DNA of 49,330 nt from contig NZ_JAGPOX010000067.1 in NCBI RefSeq assembly GCF_019038435.1, positions 1-49,330 of the forward strand. Direction: 5' to 3'. Each line of letters opens with the position of its first letter. The stretch's first letter is position 1. The notes beneath the pieces were generated by a model. The model was not told the DNA's origin. It ran no database searches and saw only the letters and a list, made by a program, of their open reading frames with translations. Source of the stretch: Nocardia alni. GTDB lineage: Bacteria > Actinomycetota > Actinomycetes > Mycobacteriales > Mycobacteriaceae. Positions 33,414 to 41,907 of this stretch are shown here, piece by piece. The position numbers and the translations under genes are program-made.

Positions 33414-33484
33414 AGCGAGTGGCGGGAATCGAACCCGCGTACACGGTTTTGCAGACCGCACCCTGACCACTCGGGCACACCCGC
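33414..33484 (-). tRNA. tRNA-Cys (anticodon GCA)
   Basis: On the minus strand the acceptor GCGGGTG pairs with CACTCGC (one G-T pair), the anticodon stem GCGGT/ACCGT encloses the loop CTGCAAA (anticodon GCA), and the T arm is GCGGGTTCGATTCCCGC. The length is 71 bases with no encoded CCA. It converges on the phosphoesterase and is divergent from the MarR gene at 33579. Confidence 0.96.
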
Positions 33485-33578
33485 ATCGCTGTCCATAGTG
33501 CCGCCCGAGCGCTGCCCATCCCAGTTTTACGGTCACCATGATCGGAAACTACGGATGAGGAACAAATAGACTCGCCTC

Positions 33579-34115
33579 ATGGCCACATCTCGCCCGCTCC
33601 CCCTCGACCCGATCGCGGAGGCCCATCGTCAATGGACCTCGCACGGCTGGGGCGAGGTCGCGGACGGGATGGCGGCGGTGACGTCGCTGGTGCGGGCGCA
33701 GCAGATCGTGATGGCGCGGGTGGACGAGGCGCTGCGCCCCTCGGGGCTGACCTTCTCCCGCTACGAACTGCTGGCGCTGCTGAGCTTCAGCAAGACGGGG
33801 GCGCTGCCGATGGCAGTGGCCAGCGCCCGGTTGCAGGTTCATCCGACCAGCGTGACCAATACCGTGGACCGGCTCGAGGCGGCCCAGCTGGTCAAGCGGG
33901 TGCCGCATCCGAGTGACCGGAGGGCAACGCTGATCGAGATCACCGGCTCCGGCCGTGAGGTGGTGGCGCAGGCGACCCGGGAACTCAACGCCGCGGTCTT
34001 CGCCCAGCCCGGTCTTCCCCCGCAGCGACTGCGACTGCTGCTGGAGCTGCTCTCGGAGTTCCGTCGTGCCTCGGGCGATTTCGATACGGGCGACACGCCG
34101 ACGCTCTGGGCATAG
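33579..34115 (+). CDS. MarR-family transcriptional regulator
   Basis: This is a 178-residue MarR protein. The helix-turn-helix is MAVASARLQVHPTSVTNTVDRLEAAQLVKRV and the wing HPSDRRATLIEIT. ATG at 33579 has no Shine-Dalgarno. TAGACT (33567-33572) ends six bases before the ATG, so transcription probably starts at the A of the start codon, giving a leaderless message. There is no convincing -35. Its target is not evident: the next gene encodes a Hsp70-like membrane protein, and the acyl-CoA locus with a strong palindromic operator begins 2.3 kb away. Confidence 0.92.
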   Translation: MATSRPLPLDPIAEAHRQWTSHGWGEVADGMAAVTSLVRAQQIVMARVDEALRPSGLTFSRYELLALLSFSKTGALPMAVASARLQVHPTSVTNTVDRLEAAQLVKRVPHPSDRRATLIEITGSGREVVAQATRELNAAVFAQPGLPPQRLRLLLELLSEFRRASGDFDTGDTPTLWA

Positions 34116-34208
34116 CAACCCGGATCCCGGGCGCGGCGCATAACCTTTCAGCATCCGCCCAGCGACATCGGACCTATCGCCTTCACATCCGCGCACAAAA
34201 GGTTCACC

Positions 34209-35285
34209 ATGGAGGCCATGGTGCTGGTCCTCGGGGTGTCGGCGGGCGCTGGGGGCGCTCGGGCGATGCTGACGCACTCCGACCAGCCGCATCTGCCGCC
34301 CATCGATCGCTGTACCGTGCCGCGCCGGGCCGGGGCCGGGATCGAGGAACCGGTGTTCACGGCGATCAACCTGATGCGTCAAGCCGCCGCGCACCGCGAC
34401 GAATTCGTCACCGGGATCGCGGTCACCTGCCGCAGCACCCTGCACGAGAACGCCATCCGCGCCACGGCCGGGCGCAGCCGCCTCACCATCGTCGACGAAC
34501 CGCTGGCCCAGCTGCGCTATCTGCGTTTCAGCGGTCAGCTGCCGGACGAGGGCGCGGTACTGCTCTACGACCTGGGTGCCGCGGGGCTCACCGTCACCGA
34601 GGTCGAATGCCGCACCGACGCCATCCTCGCGGTGCGGCGCAGCACGATCCTGGGCGGGGACGGACACGATGCCCTGCTGCGCTGGCACTTGGCGCACGGC
34701 GGAATCAATATCGACAAGCCGACCAGTCGCTCCTACAAGGAGGCGCTGACCCACGCACCCGTGCTGACGGCCAGCGATCCGCACAACGGACGGCGAATGG
34801 TGGTGACGCGCAGCGATTTCGAAGAGCTGGCCGAAGCGGGCATCCATCACTCGGCGTCCTATGTGCGCCAGCTCGTCGACGAGACAGGAGTGCCGCCGCA
34901 CGCGATGGCGCTGCTGGGAGGTTGCGCGCGCAACCCGCGCATCCGCGACTCCCTCTCGCAACTGCTGGACCTGCCGGTCATCTACGATCCGGAGCCGGAA
35001 TTCGTCTCCGCGCGCGGCGCGGTGCTGATGGCCACGCAGCTGCCCTCGGCCCGCCGGGTCCGGGGCGCTCGGTTCGCGCAGATCCCCGCGCTGCGGCCCG
35101 CCGAAACCCCGCCGGTCTCCAAACGCAAACTGGTTGCGGCGCTGGCGGTTACGGCGGCACTCGGCGCGACGGTCGTGGGATTGCTCAGTACGAACCGGGA
35201 TTCGAACCGCCCGGACACCCACGGGACCGCACCGACACCGGTGGAGGTCGCGGGCACCCCCGTCGATCCGGTGCCGTCCAGGTAG
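34209..35285 (+). CDS. Degenerate Hsp70/actin-fold protein with C-terminal membrane anchor
   Basis: This 358-residue protein keeps parts of the DnaK nucleotide-binding fold: VLLYDLGAAGLTVTEVE resembles the phosphate-2 loop, LGGDGHDALL the GGxxFD region, and ALLGGCARNPRIRDSLSQLL the adenosine motif. The N-terminal phosphate-1 loop is not DnaK-like (VLGVSAGAGGARAML lacks DLGTT). There is no substrate-binding domain. Instead a basic stretch and one transmembrane helix (KLVAALAVTAALGATVVGLL, about 305-324) are followed by a short proline-rich outside tail. Related membrane proteins of unknown function occur in mycobacteria. ATG at 34209 has AAAAGG at six bases. A regulatory or scaffold role is a guess. 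Confidence 0.7.
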   Translation: MEAMVLVLGVSAGAGGARAMLTHSDQPHLPPIDRCTVPRRAGAGIEEPVFTAINLMRQAAAHRDEFVTGIAVTCRSTLHENAIRATAGRSRLTIVDEPLAQLRYLRFSGQLPDEGAVLLYDLGAAGLTVTEVECRTDAILAVRRSTILGGDGHDALLRWHLAHGGINIDKPTSRSYKEALTHAPVLTASDPHNGRRMVVTRSDFEELAEAGIHHSASYVRQLVDETGVPPHAMALLGGCARNPRIRDSLSQLLDLPVIYDPEPEFVSARGAVLMATQLPSARRVRGARFAQIPALRPAETPPVSKRKLVAALAVTAALGATVVGLLSTNRDSNRPDTHGTAPTPVEVAGTPVDPVPSR

Positions 35286-35294
35286 ATTCGCGTA

Positions 35295-35810
35295 TCAACT
35301 ACCGTCGATGACCAGCGTGTTCTGCATCAGGCTCATGGCCTCGGCACAGGGGTCGGGCTGTGCGAGGTGACTGCGGTTCTGCACCCACCAGGTGACGGTG
35401 CCCGTATCCGCGGCGGTGATACCGCAGCTGCCCGGATCGTTCGGATCGCGCCAGTACATGCCGCCGAACTTCTCCACCACCAGCTTCTGGATCTGGTATC
35501 CGTACTGGGCGGCGACCTGGGTGTCGCGCATCAGCAGATCGTCCTGGAACCAGCTGTACGTGGCGTCGACGACACCGTCGGGGGTTTGCGCGGTCCACGT
35601 GCAGGTGGTGGGCGAACTCTGCTGGCGTAGCGAGGTCGCGTGCAGGTTCCCGGTGATGAACTGATCGCTCACCGGCCCACATCCGGCCAGGAGATTCGGG
35701 GCGGCGGCGTTGCGATCGGCGGACGACCGCACCTTCGGCGTACTGCTCGAACAACCGGCCACCGCCGTGATCAGCAGCACCGCGGCGGTCAGCCGCACGA
35801 ACCTGCGCAT
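35295..35810 (-). CDS. DUF3558-family lipoprotein
   Basis: This is a 171-residue exported lipoprotein with signal peptide and lipobox AVAGC (Cys20 is the lipidated residue). The mature part has the DUF3558 pattern: an N-terminal CGPVSDQFITG, CTWTAQTPDGVVDATYSW, a central conserved GYQIQKLVVE, and paired cysteines in GSCGI and DPCAEAM. The function is unknown; mycobacterial LprB and LprC are adjacent members of this family. ATG at 35810 is used because it begins a proper signal peptide. It lies 5 bp after a second family member. Confidence 0.85.
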   Translation of the reverse strand: MRRFVRLTAAVLLITAVAGCSSSTPKVRSSADRNAAAPNLLAGCGPVSDQFITGNLHATSLRQQSSPTTCTWTAQTPDGVVDATYSWFQDDLLMRDTQVAAQYGYQIQKLVVEKFGGMYWRDPNDPGSCGITAADTGTVTWWVQNRSHLAQPDPCAEAMSLMQNTLVIDGS

Positions 35811-35815
35811 ACTCC

Positions 35816-36325
35816 CTAGCCTGCCTTCGCGAGCGTGGTGGCGGCAAGCTGTTCGAGGTTCGAGCAAGCCTGCGGACGCGCGGCCTTACTCCCGCTCGCG
35901 GTGAGGATCCAGTCGATGAAGTCCTCCCCGCCCGAGCCGACCGCGATCTCACAGCCCTGCGAACCCGACCAGAGAATTCCGGGATGGCCCGCGACCTGCA
36001 CCGATTTGGGTGCACCGACGGTGACCTGGGTGCGCCGCTCCGCCAGCGGGGTACCCCGGAACCATTCGAAGATGACGGCGTAGTCGCTGTCGGTGGCCGT
36101 CTGCCAACTGCACCGCAGTGGGTTCACGGCCACCTTCCGCAGCCCGGTGAGCCCGGTGGCGTGGGCGATATCGGCGTCGGTGACCGAACCGCAGAGCCCG
36201 ATCGCCGCGGCAGCGGAGGGGGCCGTCGCGGTGACGGTCGGCGCGGGGGAACCGCTCGAACCACACGCCGCCACCGAGCCCAGTGCGATGGCCAGAGTCA
36301 CGGCTGCCGTCACGCGCTTCCACAC
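35816..36325 (-). CDS. DUF3558-family lipoprotein, first of the pair
   Basis: This is a 169-residue lipoprotein with lipobox SVAAC (Cys21) after a typical signal peptide. The mature part shares LCGSVTDADI, RCSWQTATDSDYAVIFEW, QGCEIAVG and RPQACSNLEQLA with its neighbour, showing the same fold and cysteine spacing. The pair has diverged and is probably co-transcribed. No function is known. The 67 bp to the enoyl-CoA hydratase stop hold nothing recognisable. Confidence 0.83.
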   Translation of the reverse strand: MWKRVTAAVTLAIALGSVAACGSSGSPAPTVTATAPSAAAAIGLCGSVTDADIAHATGLTGLRKVAVNPLRCSWQTATDSDYAVIFEWFRGTPLAERRTQVTVGAPKSVQVAGHPGILWSGSQGCEIAVGSGGEDFIDWILTASGSKAARPQACSNLEQLAATTLAKAG

Positions 36326-36392
36326 GCGCCCCAGGCTACTGGAGACGATCAGCGCGTATCGGCTGCCGTTCAGCGACGGAAAGGGGTGCTGC

Positions 36393-37169
36393 TCAGCGAT
36401 TGGTGAACTTCGCCGGCCGCTTCTCCACGAACGCCGTCATGCCTTCCTTCTGGTCCTCGGTGGCGAACAACGAGTGGAAAACGCGGCGTTCGAAGCGCAG
36501 CCCCTCGCTCAGGGTGGTCTCGAAGGCGCGGTTCACCGCCTCCTTGGCGACCATCACCGAGGGCAGCGACAGGGCGGCGATCGCGTCGGCCGCCTCGAGC
36601 GCGGTCGAGATCAGCTCGGCGGCCGGGACGACGCGCGAGACCAGACCCGCCCGCTCGGCTTCCTCGGCGTCCATATTGCGGCCGGTCAGCACGAGATCCA
36701 TCGCCTTGGCCTTGCCGACGGCGCGGGTCAGGCGCTGGGAGCCGCCCATCCCGGGAATGATGCCGAGCTTGATCTCCGGCTGCCCGAACTTCGCGGTGTC
36801 GGCGGCGATCAGGATGTCGCACATCATCGCCAGCTCGCAGCCGCCGCCCAGGGCGAATCCGGCGACCGCGGCGATGATCGGCTTGCGGAAGGCGGTCAGG
36901 CGGTCCCAGCCGGAGAACTGGTCGGCCAGGTACATGTCCATATAGGACTTGGGCTGCATCTCCTTGATGTCCGCACCGGCGGCGAACGCGCGCTCGGATC
37001 CGGTGAGCACGACCGCACCGACCTGGTCGTCGTGCTCGAGCTCGTCCAGCGCGGCCGAAATATCGGTCATCACTTGCGAATTCAGTGCGTTCAGGGCCTT
37101 GGGGCGGTTCAGCGTGATGAGGGCGACGCGACCCTTGCGCTCCAGCAGAATGGTTTCGAAGTCGGGCAT
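36393..37169 (-). CDS. Enoyl-CoA hydratase (short-chain type)
   Basis: This crotonase-fold enzyme adds water to a 2-enoyl-CoA. The 258-residue protein has the oxyanion-hole segment AFAAGADIKEM, the CoA-binding GGGCELAMMCDI with the first catalytic glutamate, and FGQPEIKLGIIPGMGGSQRL with the second. Both glutamates are present, so it should be a true hydratase, close to the EchA8 type. Placed 71 bp after the 3-hydroxyisobutyryl-CoA hydrolase gene, it may hydrate methacrylyl-CoA in valine breakdown. ATG at 37169 has AAAGGGA upstream; a codon at 37193 lacks one. Confidence 0.92.
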   Translation of the reverse strand: MPDFETILLERKGRVALITLNRPKALNALNSQVMTDISAALDELEHDDQVGAVVLTGSERAFAAGADIKEMQPKSYMDMYLADQFSGWDRLTAFRKPIIAAVAGFALGGGCELAMMCDILIAADTAKFGQPEIKLGIIPGMGGSQRLTRAVGKAKAMDLVLTGRNMDAEEAERAGLVSRVVPAAELISTALEAADAIAALSLPSVMVAKEAVNRAFETTLSEGLRFERRVFHSLFATEDQKEGMTAFVEKRPAKFTNR

Positions 37170-37240
37170 GCTGTTCCCTTTCTGGGCGTGCACCGGCGGA
37201 CGACGGTCACGATAGTCGAGTAGATCGCCGGCTTCGGATC

Positions 37241-38314
37241 TCAGGGTGGGGTCAGGCCCAGTTCGTGCTCGCCGAGTGGGGCGAAGTAGGCGTCGATGCC
37301 GGTGACCTCGGCCAGGTTCGCGGGTGACCAGCGTGGGTTGCGGTCCTTGTCGACGACCTGGGCACGGATGCCCTCCACCAGATCATGGGAGGCCAGGGCG
37401 GCGATCGAGGTGCGGTACTCCCGGTTCAGCGCCGTTTCGAGGTTCACCTCCGTCCGTGCGCAGCGCAGTGCGCGCAACGTGGCCTTCAGTGCCGTAGGCG
37501 ATTTCGAGGCAAGTGCGGCGGCCGCCTCGGCGGCTTCCGGACGGGATTGCCGGTGCAGCCGGGAGACGATCTCCTCGACGGTGTCGGCCCCGTAGCAGTC
37601 ATCGATCCATTGCCGCTGGGACATGAGGTTCGAGACAGGTTCGGGCAGAGCGAACTTGGCGATGGCGACCTCGGCTTCGGCGGTCCGCAGCGCGTCCACC
37701 AGCGCCGGAATCTGGTCCGACGGCACGAAATAGTCGGCGAATCCGGCCGCGATCGCATCGCCGCCGTCCATGCGCGCGGCGGTGAGCCCGAGGTGGGTGC
37801 CGATCTCGCCGGGCGCGTGCGAGAGCAGGTAGGTGCCGCCGACGTCGGGGACGAAGCCGATCCCGGTCTCGGGCATACCGACCAGCGAGCGTTCGGTCAC
37901 GATGCGATGGCTCGCATGCCCGGACAGGCCGACCCCGCCGCCCATGACGATGCCGTCCATCACCGCCACATACGGTTTCGGATAGCGGCCGATGACCGCG
38001 TTGAGGACGTACTCGTCCCGCCAGAACCGCCCGCTCGCCGACTCGGCCCCCTGACGGCTCCCGGCGCCGCTTTTCGCGTCATCGTGGATCGCGACGATAT
38101 CCCCGCCGGCACACAGCCCGCGCTCCCCCGCGCCGGTGATCACGACTGTGCGCACCGCATCGTCGTCCGTCCACTCCCGTAACGCGCCGAGGATGGCCAG
38201 TGCCATCGGATGGTTCAGCGCGTTGATGGCGCGAGGCCGGTCGAGCGTGATCAGGCCCAGACCGTCGTCCTTCTCGATCAGCACCCCGGTCGCGTCGTCC
38301 GCCACGGATTCCAT
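37241..38314 (-). CDS. 3-hydroxyisobutyryl-CoA hydrolase
   Basis: HIBCH releases 3-hydroxyisobutyrate from its CoA ester in valine catabolism. The 357-residue protein has the crotonase oxyanion pattern ERGLCAGGDIVAIHDDA, the VMDGIVMGGGVGLSGHASHRIVTE helix, and the HIBCH signature MPETGIGFVPDVGGTYLLS. The long C-terminal region with RADFF-like FADYFVPSDQIPALVDAL is typical of the family and absent from hydratases. ATG at 38314 has no Shine-Dalgarno; a TATATT -10 box (38329-38324) ends nine bases upstream, giving an almost leaderless transcript. It is divergent from icmF, with a palindromic operator between them. Confidence 0.9.
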   Translation of the reverse strand: MESVADDATGVLIEKDDGLGLITLDRPRAINALNHPMALAILGALREWTDDDAVRTVVITGAGERGLCAGGDIVAIHDDAKSGAGSRQGAESASGRFWRDEYVLNAVIGRYPKPYVAVMDGIVMGGGVGLSGHASHRIVTERSLVGMPETGIGFVPDVGGTYLLSHAPGEIGTHLGLTAARMDGGDAIAAGFADYFVPSDQIPALVDALRTAEAEVAIAKFALPEPVSNLMSQRQWIDDCYGADTVEEIVSRLHRQSRPEAAEAAAALASKSPTALKATLRALRCARTEVNLETALNREYRTSIAALASHDLVEGIRAQVVDKDRNPRWSPANLAEVTGIDAYFAPLGEHELGLTPP

Positions 38315-38323
38315 GACGGCTAG

Positions 38324-38449
38324 AATATAGATGGACGTCCAACTATTTCTAGAGGAAACGACTGTGATCCATCCCATGCGCACACGCCACCAGGTCACCC
38401 TGGTGCGGCGATCGACACCGCAGTAGAATTGGTTTGACGTCCTACTATT
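38324..38449. promoter_or_regulatory. Divergent promoter region with repeated palindromic operator
   Basis: Site 1 (38327-38346) reads ATAG-A-TGGACGTCCA-A-CTAT, a 20-bp palindrome broken only at the two A positions. It fills the space just upstream of the TATATT -10 box of the hydrolase gene. Site 2 (38429-38448) has the same right half (GACGTCC-W-ACTATT is shared exactly, at 38334 and 38436) but a degenerate left half that reads TTGACG, a good -35 for icmF. The two copies are 102 bp apart in the same orientation. One repressor could control both directions; which one is unknown. Confidence 0.65.
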
Positions 38450-38486
38450 GGGACACCAAATTACTAGGCCTCTGATGGAGGATCTC

Positions 38487-41400
38487 ATGGTCGACCTGCA
38501 CGTTCCGGTGAATCCTGTGCGCTTCGTGACAGCCGCCGCACTGTTCGACGGGCACGATGCGGCGATCAACATCATGCGGCGAATCCTGCAATCGCAGGGC
38601 GCCGAGGTGATTCATCTCGGTCACAACCGGGCCGTGCGCGAGGTGGTCGACGCGGTACTCACCGAGGACGCGCAGGGCGTCGCGATCAGCTCGTATCAGG
38701 GCGGGCACGTCGAATACTTCGAATATCTGGCCACCGCGCTGCGCGAGGCCGGCGCCGGGGATGTGCGGATCTTCGGGGGCGGCGGCGGCGTGATCGTGGA
38801 CGCCGAGATCGACCGGCTCCGGCAGGCCGGGGTGCGGATCTTCTCCCCCGAGGACGGGCAGCGGCTGGGACTGCCCGGCATGATCAACGAGCTGGTGCAC
38901 GACTGCGATGTGGACCTCTCACGCGAGCCGGCGGAGATCGAGGCGGTGCTGGCCGGTGAGCGAAAAGCACTGGCGCGCACCATCAGCTGCCTGCAGGCCG
39001 ATGCGCTGCCCGCGGACGATCTGGCGGCGATCACCGCCGCCGCGGCCGCGCGGCGCGTCCCCGTGCTCGGCATCACCGGCACCGGCGGATCCGGAAAGTC
39101 CTCGCTCACAGACGAACTTGTGCGCCGACTGCGTTCGGATCAGCAGGACAAGCTGCGCGTGGCGATCCTGGCGGTGGATCCGACCCGGCGGCGCGGGGGC
39201 GGCGCGCTGCTCGGCGACCGGATCCGGATGAACTCCCTGGACGACGGCCACATCTACTTCCGTTCGCTGGCCACCCGGGGCTCGCACGAGCTGCCGACCA
39301 ATATCGACGCGATGATTCTGGCCTGCAAGGCGGCGGGTTACGACCTGGTGATCCTGGAGACGCCGGGTATCGGACAGGGCGATGCGGCCATCGTCGATTA
39401 CGTCGACTACTCGCTGTATGTGATGACGCCGGAATTCGGCGCGGCCTCACAGCTGGAGAAGATCGACATGCTCGATTACGCGGATGTGGTGGCCATCAAC
39501 AAGTTCGAGCGGCGCGGGGCCGCCGACGCGTTGCGTGATGTGTCGCGCCAGCTCGTGCGCAACCGGGAGGCGTTCGGTGTGCCACCCGAGGAGATGCCCG
39601 TATTCGGAACCAGCGCCGCGACATTCAACGACGACGGCGTGACGGCCCTGTACCAGCATCTGACCAGCGCGCTCGCGGAACGGGGACTGCCGCTCGAGCC
39701 GGGCGTGCTGCCGCGGGTCGACACCCGCGCATCCACTCGGTTCGCACAGATCATCCCGCCGGCGCGGGTGCGGTATCTGGCGGAGATCGCCGAGACCGTC
39801 CGGGGATACCATGCGGATACCGCGGAGCAGATTGTTGCGGCACAACGCGTTCAGCGTCTGGAGCTGGTGCTCGACGAGCTGTCCGGCGCATCGGAGCACC
39901 CCGAGGTGAGCGAACTTCTCACACGGGCGCGCAAGGAACTGGCGGCGCAGAATGCCGAACTGCTCGCGCAGTGGCCCTCGGTCGTCGAGTCCTACCGCGG
40001 TGACGAGCAGGTCGTCAAGGTGCGGGACAAGGAGATTCGCACGACGCTTCGCCGCACATCGCTGTCGGGCAACTCGATTTCCCGGGTAGCGCTGCCCCGA
40101 TTCACCGATCACGGTGAGCTGCTGCGGTTCCTGCGCGCGGAGAATCTCCCCGGACGATTCCCCTTCACGGCGGGGGTGTTCCCGTTCAAACGGGACAACG
40201 AGGATCCGGCCCGGATGTTCGCCGGTGAGGGCGATCCGTTCCGTACCAACCGCCGGTTCAAGGTGCTGTCCGAGCATGCCGAGGCCACCCGTCTGTCCAC
40301 GGCGTTCGATTCGGTGACCCTGTACGGGCACGATCCGGCCGAGCGGCCCGACATCTACGGAAAGGTCGGCACCTCGGGGGTTTCCGTCGCCAGCCTGGAC
40401 GATATGAAGGCGCTGTACGACGGCTTCGATCTCACCTCGCCGACGACCTCGGTGTCGATGACGATCAACGGCCCCGCGCCGACCATCCTCGCCTACTTCC
40501 TCAATACCGCAATCGACCAAGCGGTGCAACGATTCTCCGACTCCGAGGGCCGTGAGCCCAGCGATGCCGAGGCCGCCGATATTCGCGCCCGCACCCTGGC
40601 GACCGTGCGCGGTACCGTCCAGGCCGACATTCTCAAGGAGGATCAGGGGCAGAACACCTGTATCTTCTCCACCGAGTTCAGCCTGCGCATGATGGCCGAT
40701 ATCCAGGAATACTTCGTGCGCAACGATGTTCGCAACTTCTACTCGGTCTCGATCTCGGGTTATCACATCGCCGAGGCCGGTGCGAATCCGATCAGCCAGC
40801 TGGCGTTCACCCTCTCCAACGGATTCACCTATGTAGAGGCATATCTCGCGCGCGGTATGGATATCGACGACTTCGCGCCGAATCTGTCCTTCTTCTTCTC
40901 CAACGGCATGGACCCGGAGTATTCGGTGATCGGCCGGGTGGCGCGGCGGATCTGGGCGATCACGATGCGGGACAAGTACGGTGCGAACGAACGCTCCCAG
41001 AAGCTCAAGTACCACGTGCAGACCTCCGGACGCTCGCTGCACGCACAGGAGATGAATTTCAACGACATTCGCACCACCCTGCAGGCGCTGATCGCCCTCT
41101 ACGACAACTGCAACAGCCTGCACACCAACGCCTACGACGAGGCGGTCACCACGCCCACCGAGGAATCGGTGCGCCGAGCCCTGGCCATTCAGTTGATCAT
41201 CAACCGGGAGTGGGGCCTGGCGATGAACGAGAATCCGCTGCAGGGCAGCTACATCATCGACGAGCTCACCGACCTGGTCGAGGAGGCGGTGCTCACCGAA
41301 TTCGAGCGCATCTCCGAACGCGGCGGCGTCCTGGGCGCGATGGAGACCGGCTACCAGCGCGGCCGTATCCAGGACGAGTCCATGCTGTACGAACAGCGCA

Positions 41401-41705
41401 AACACGACGGCACCCTGCCGATCATCGGCGTCAACACCTTCCGCAACCCGCATCCCGAGGAGCATCGCGAGATCGAATTGGCCCGCGGCACAGAGGAAGA
41501 GAAGCAGTCTCAGCTGCACCGCACCCGCGACTACCAGACCCACCACCGCGACGCCGCACACGCCGCCCTGGAACAGCTGGCGGCCGCCGCCCGCACCGAC
41601 GCCAACGTGTTCGAGGTCCTCATGGACGCCGCGAAAGTCTGCACCCTGCAACAGATCACCGACGCGTTCTTCACCGTCGGCGGACAGTACCGCCGCAACG
41701 TCTGA
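38487..41705 (+). CDS. icmF: Fused isobutyryl-CoA mutase IcmF (B12- and GTP-dependent)
   Basis: IcmF interconverts isobutyryl-CoA and n-butyryl-CoA using adenosylcobalamin, with a built-in G-protein chaperone. ATG at 38487 has GGAGG at five bases and gives 1072 residues. The order is the B12-binding domain (LFDGHDA with His23 as the cobalt ligand, HLGHN, GGGGGVIV), then the MeaB-like GTPase (P-loop GTGGSGKSS at 198-206, ETPGIGQGD, NKFE at 338-341), then the mutase barrel. The active-site segment FPFTAGVFPFKR (558-569) is the IcmF form and not the YAGRPWTIRQYAG form of methylmalonyl-CoA mutase. Loading and repair need an adenosyltransferase such as the one at 1859-2476. Confidence 0.96.
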   Translation: MVDLHVPVNPVRFVTAAALFDGHDAAINIMRRILQSQGAEVIHLGHNRAVREVVDAVLTEDAQGVAISSYQGGHVEYFEYLATALREAGAGDVRIFGGGGGVIVDAEIDRLRQAGVRIFSPEDGQRLGLPGMINELVHDCDVDLSREPAEIEAVLAGERKALARTISCLQADALPADDLAAITAAAAARRVPVLGITGTGGSGKSSLTDELVRRLRSDQQDKLRVAILAVDPTRRRGGGALLGDRIRMNSLDDGHIYFRSLATRGSHELPTNIDAMILACKAAGYDLVILETPGIGQGDAAIVDYVDYSLYVMTPEFGAASQLEKIDMLDYADVVAINKFERRGAADALRDVSRQLVRNREAFGVPPEEMPVFGTSAATFNDDGVTALYQHLTSALAERGLPLEPGVLPRVDTRASTRFAQIIPPARVRYLAEIAETVRGYHADTAEQIVAAQRVQRLELVLDELSGASEHPEVSELLTRARKELAAQNAELLAQWPSVVESYRGDEQVVKVRDKEIRTTLRRTSLSGNSISRVALPRFTDHGELLRFLRAENLPGRFPFTAGVFPFKRDNEDPARMFAGEGDPFRTNRRFKVLSEHAEATRLSTAFDSVTLYGHDPAERPDIYGKVGTSGVSVASLDDMKALYDGFDLTSPTTSVSMTINGPAPTILAYFLNTAIDQAVQRFSDSEGREPSDAEAADIRARTLATVRGTVQADILKEDQGQNTCIFSTEFSLRMMADIQEYFVRNDVRNFYSVSISGYHIAEAGANPISQLAFTLSNGFTYVEAYLARGMDIDDFAPNLSFFFSNGMDPEYSVIGRVARRIWAITMRDKYGANERSQKLKYHVQTSGRSLHAQEMNFNDIRTTLQALIALYDNCNSLHTNAYDEAVTTPTEESVRRALAIQLIINREWGLAMNENPLQGSYIIDELTDLVEEAVLTEFERISERGGVLGAMETGYQRGRIQDESMLYEQRKHDGTLPIIGVNTFRNPHPEEHREIELARGTEEEKQSQLHRTRDYQTHHRDAAHAALEQLAAAARTDANVFEVLMDAAKVCTLQQITDAFFTVGGQYRRNV

Positions 41706-41724
41706 TCGAACGTCCGCGCTGAGG

Positions 41725-41768
41725 CGCCCGGGGTGTGTCGACGCTCGAGCTGTCGACAACCCCGGGCG
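41725..41768. terminator. Bidirectional hairpin between converging genes
   Basis: CGCCCGGGGTGTGTCGAC (41725-41742) pairs with 41752-41768, with one bulged base and a 9-base loop. It lies 20 bp past the icmF stop and faces the BtuF-like gene from the other side. It has no T-run. The rest of the 202-bp gap is featureless. Confidence 0.7.
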
Positions 41769-41907
41769 TTGCCCTATCCCCAGAGTCGCCGGAATCCCAC
41801 GACCCCAGCCGATCGAACCAGATCCGCACCGGCCGATCCCGCATCCCCACGTACCCGATCCGGCATGGGTTCCGACCGACGTCTACGGACGTGACCTGCG
41901 CTGAATC

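Noticed and set aside
38324..38486. Cobalamin riboswitch before icmF
   Set aside because: The region is short, lacks the conserved B12-box and has operator and promoter features instead. None was seen before the adenosyltransferase either.
39447..41759. 770-codon minus-strand frame opposite icmF
   Set aside because: It mirrors the conserved IcmF coding sequence; no Shine-Dalgarno and no recognisable domains.
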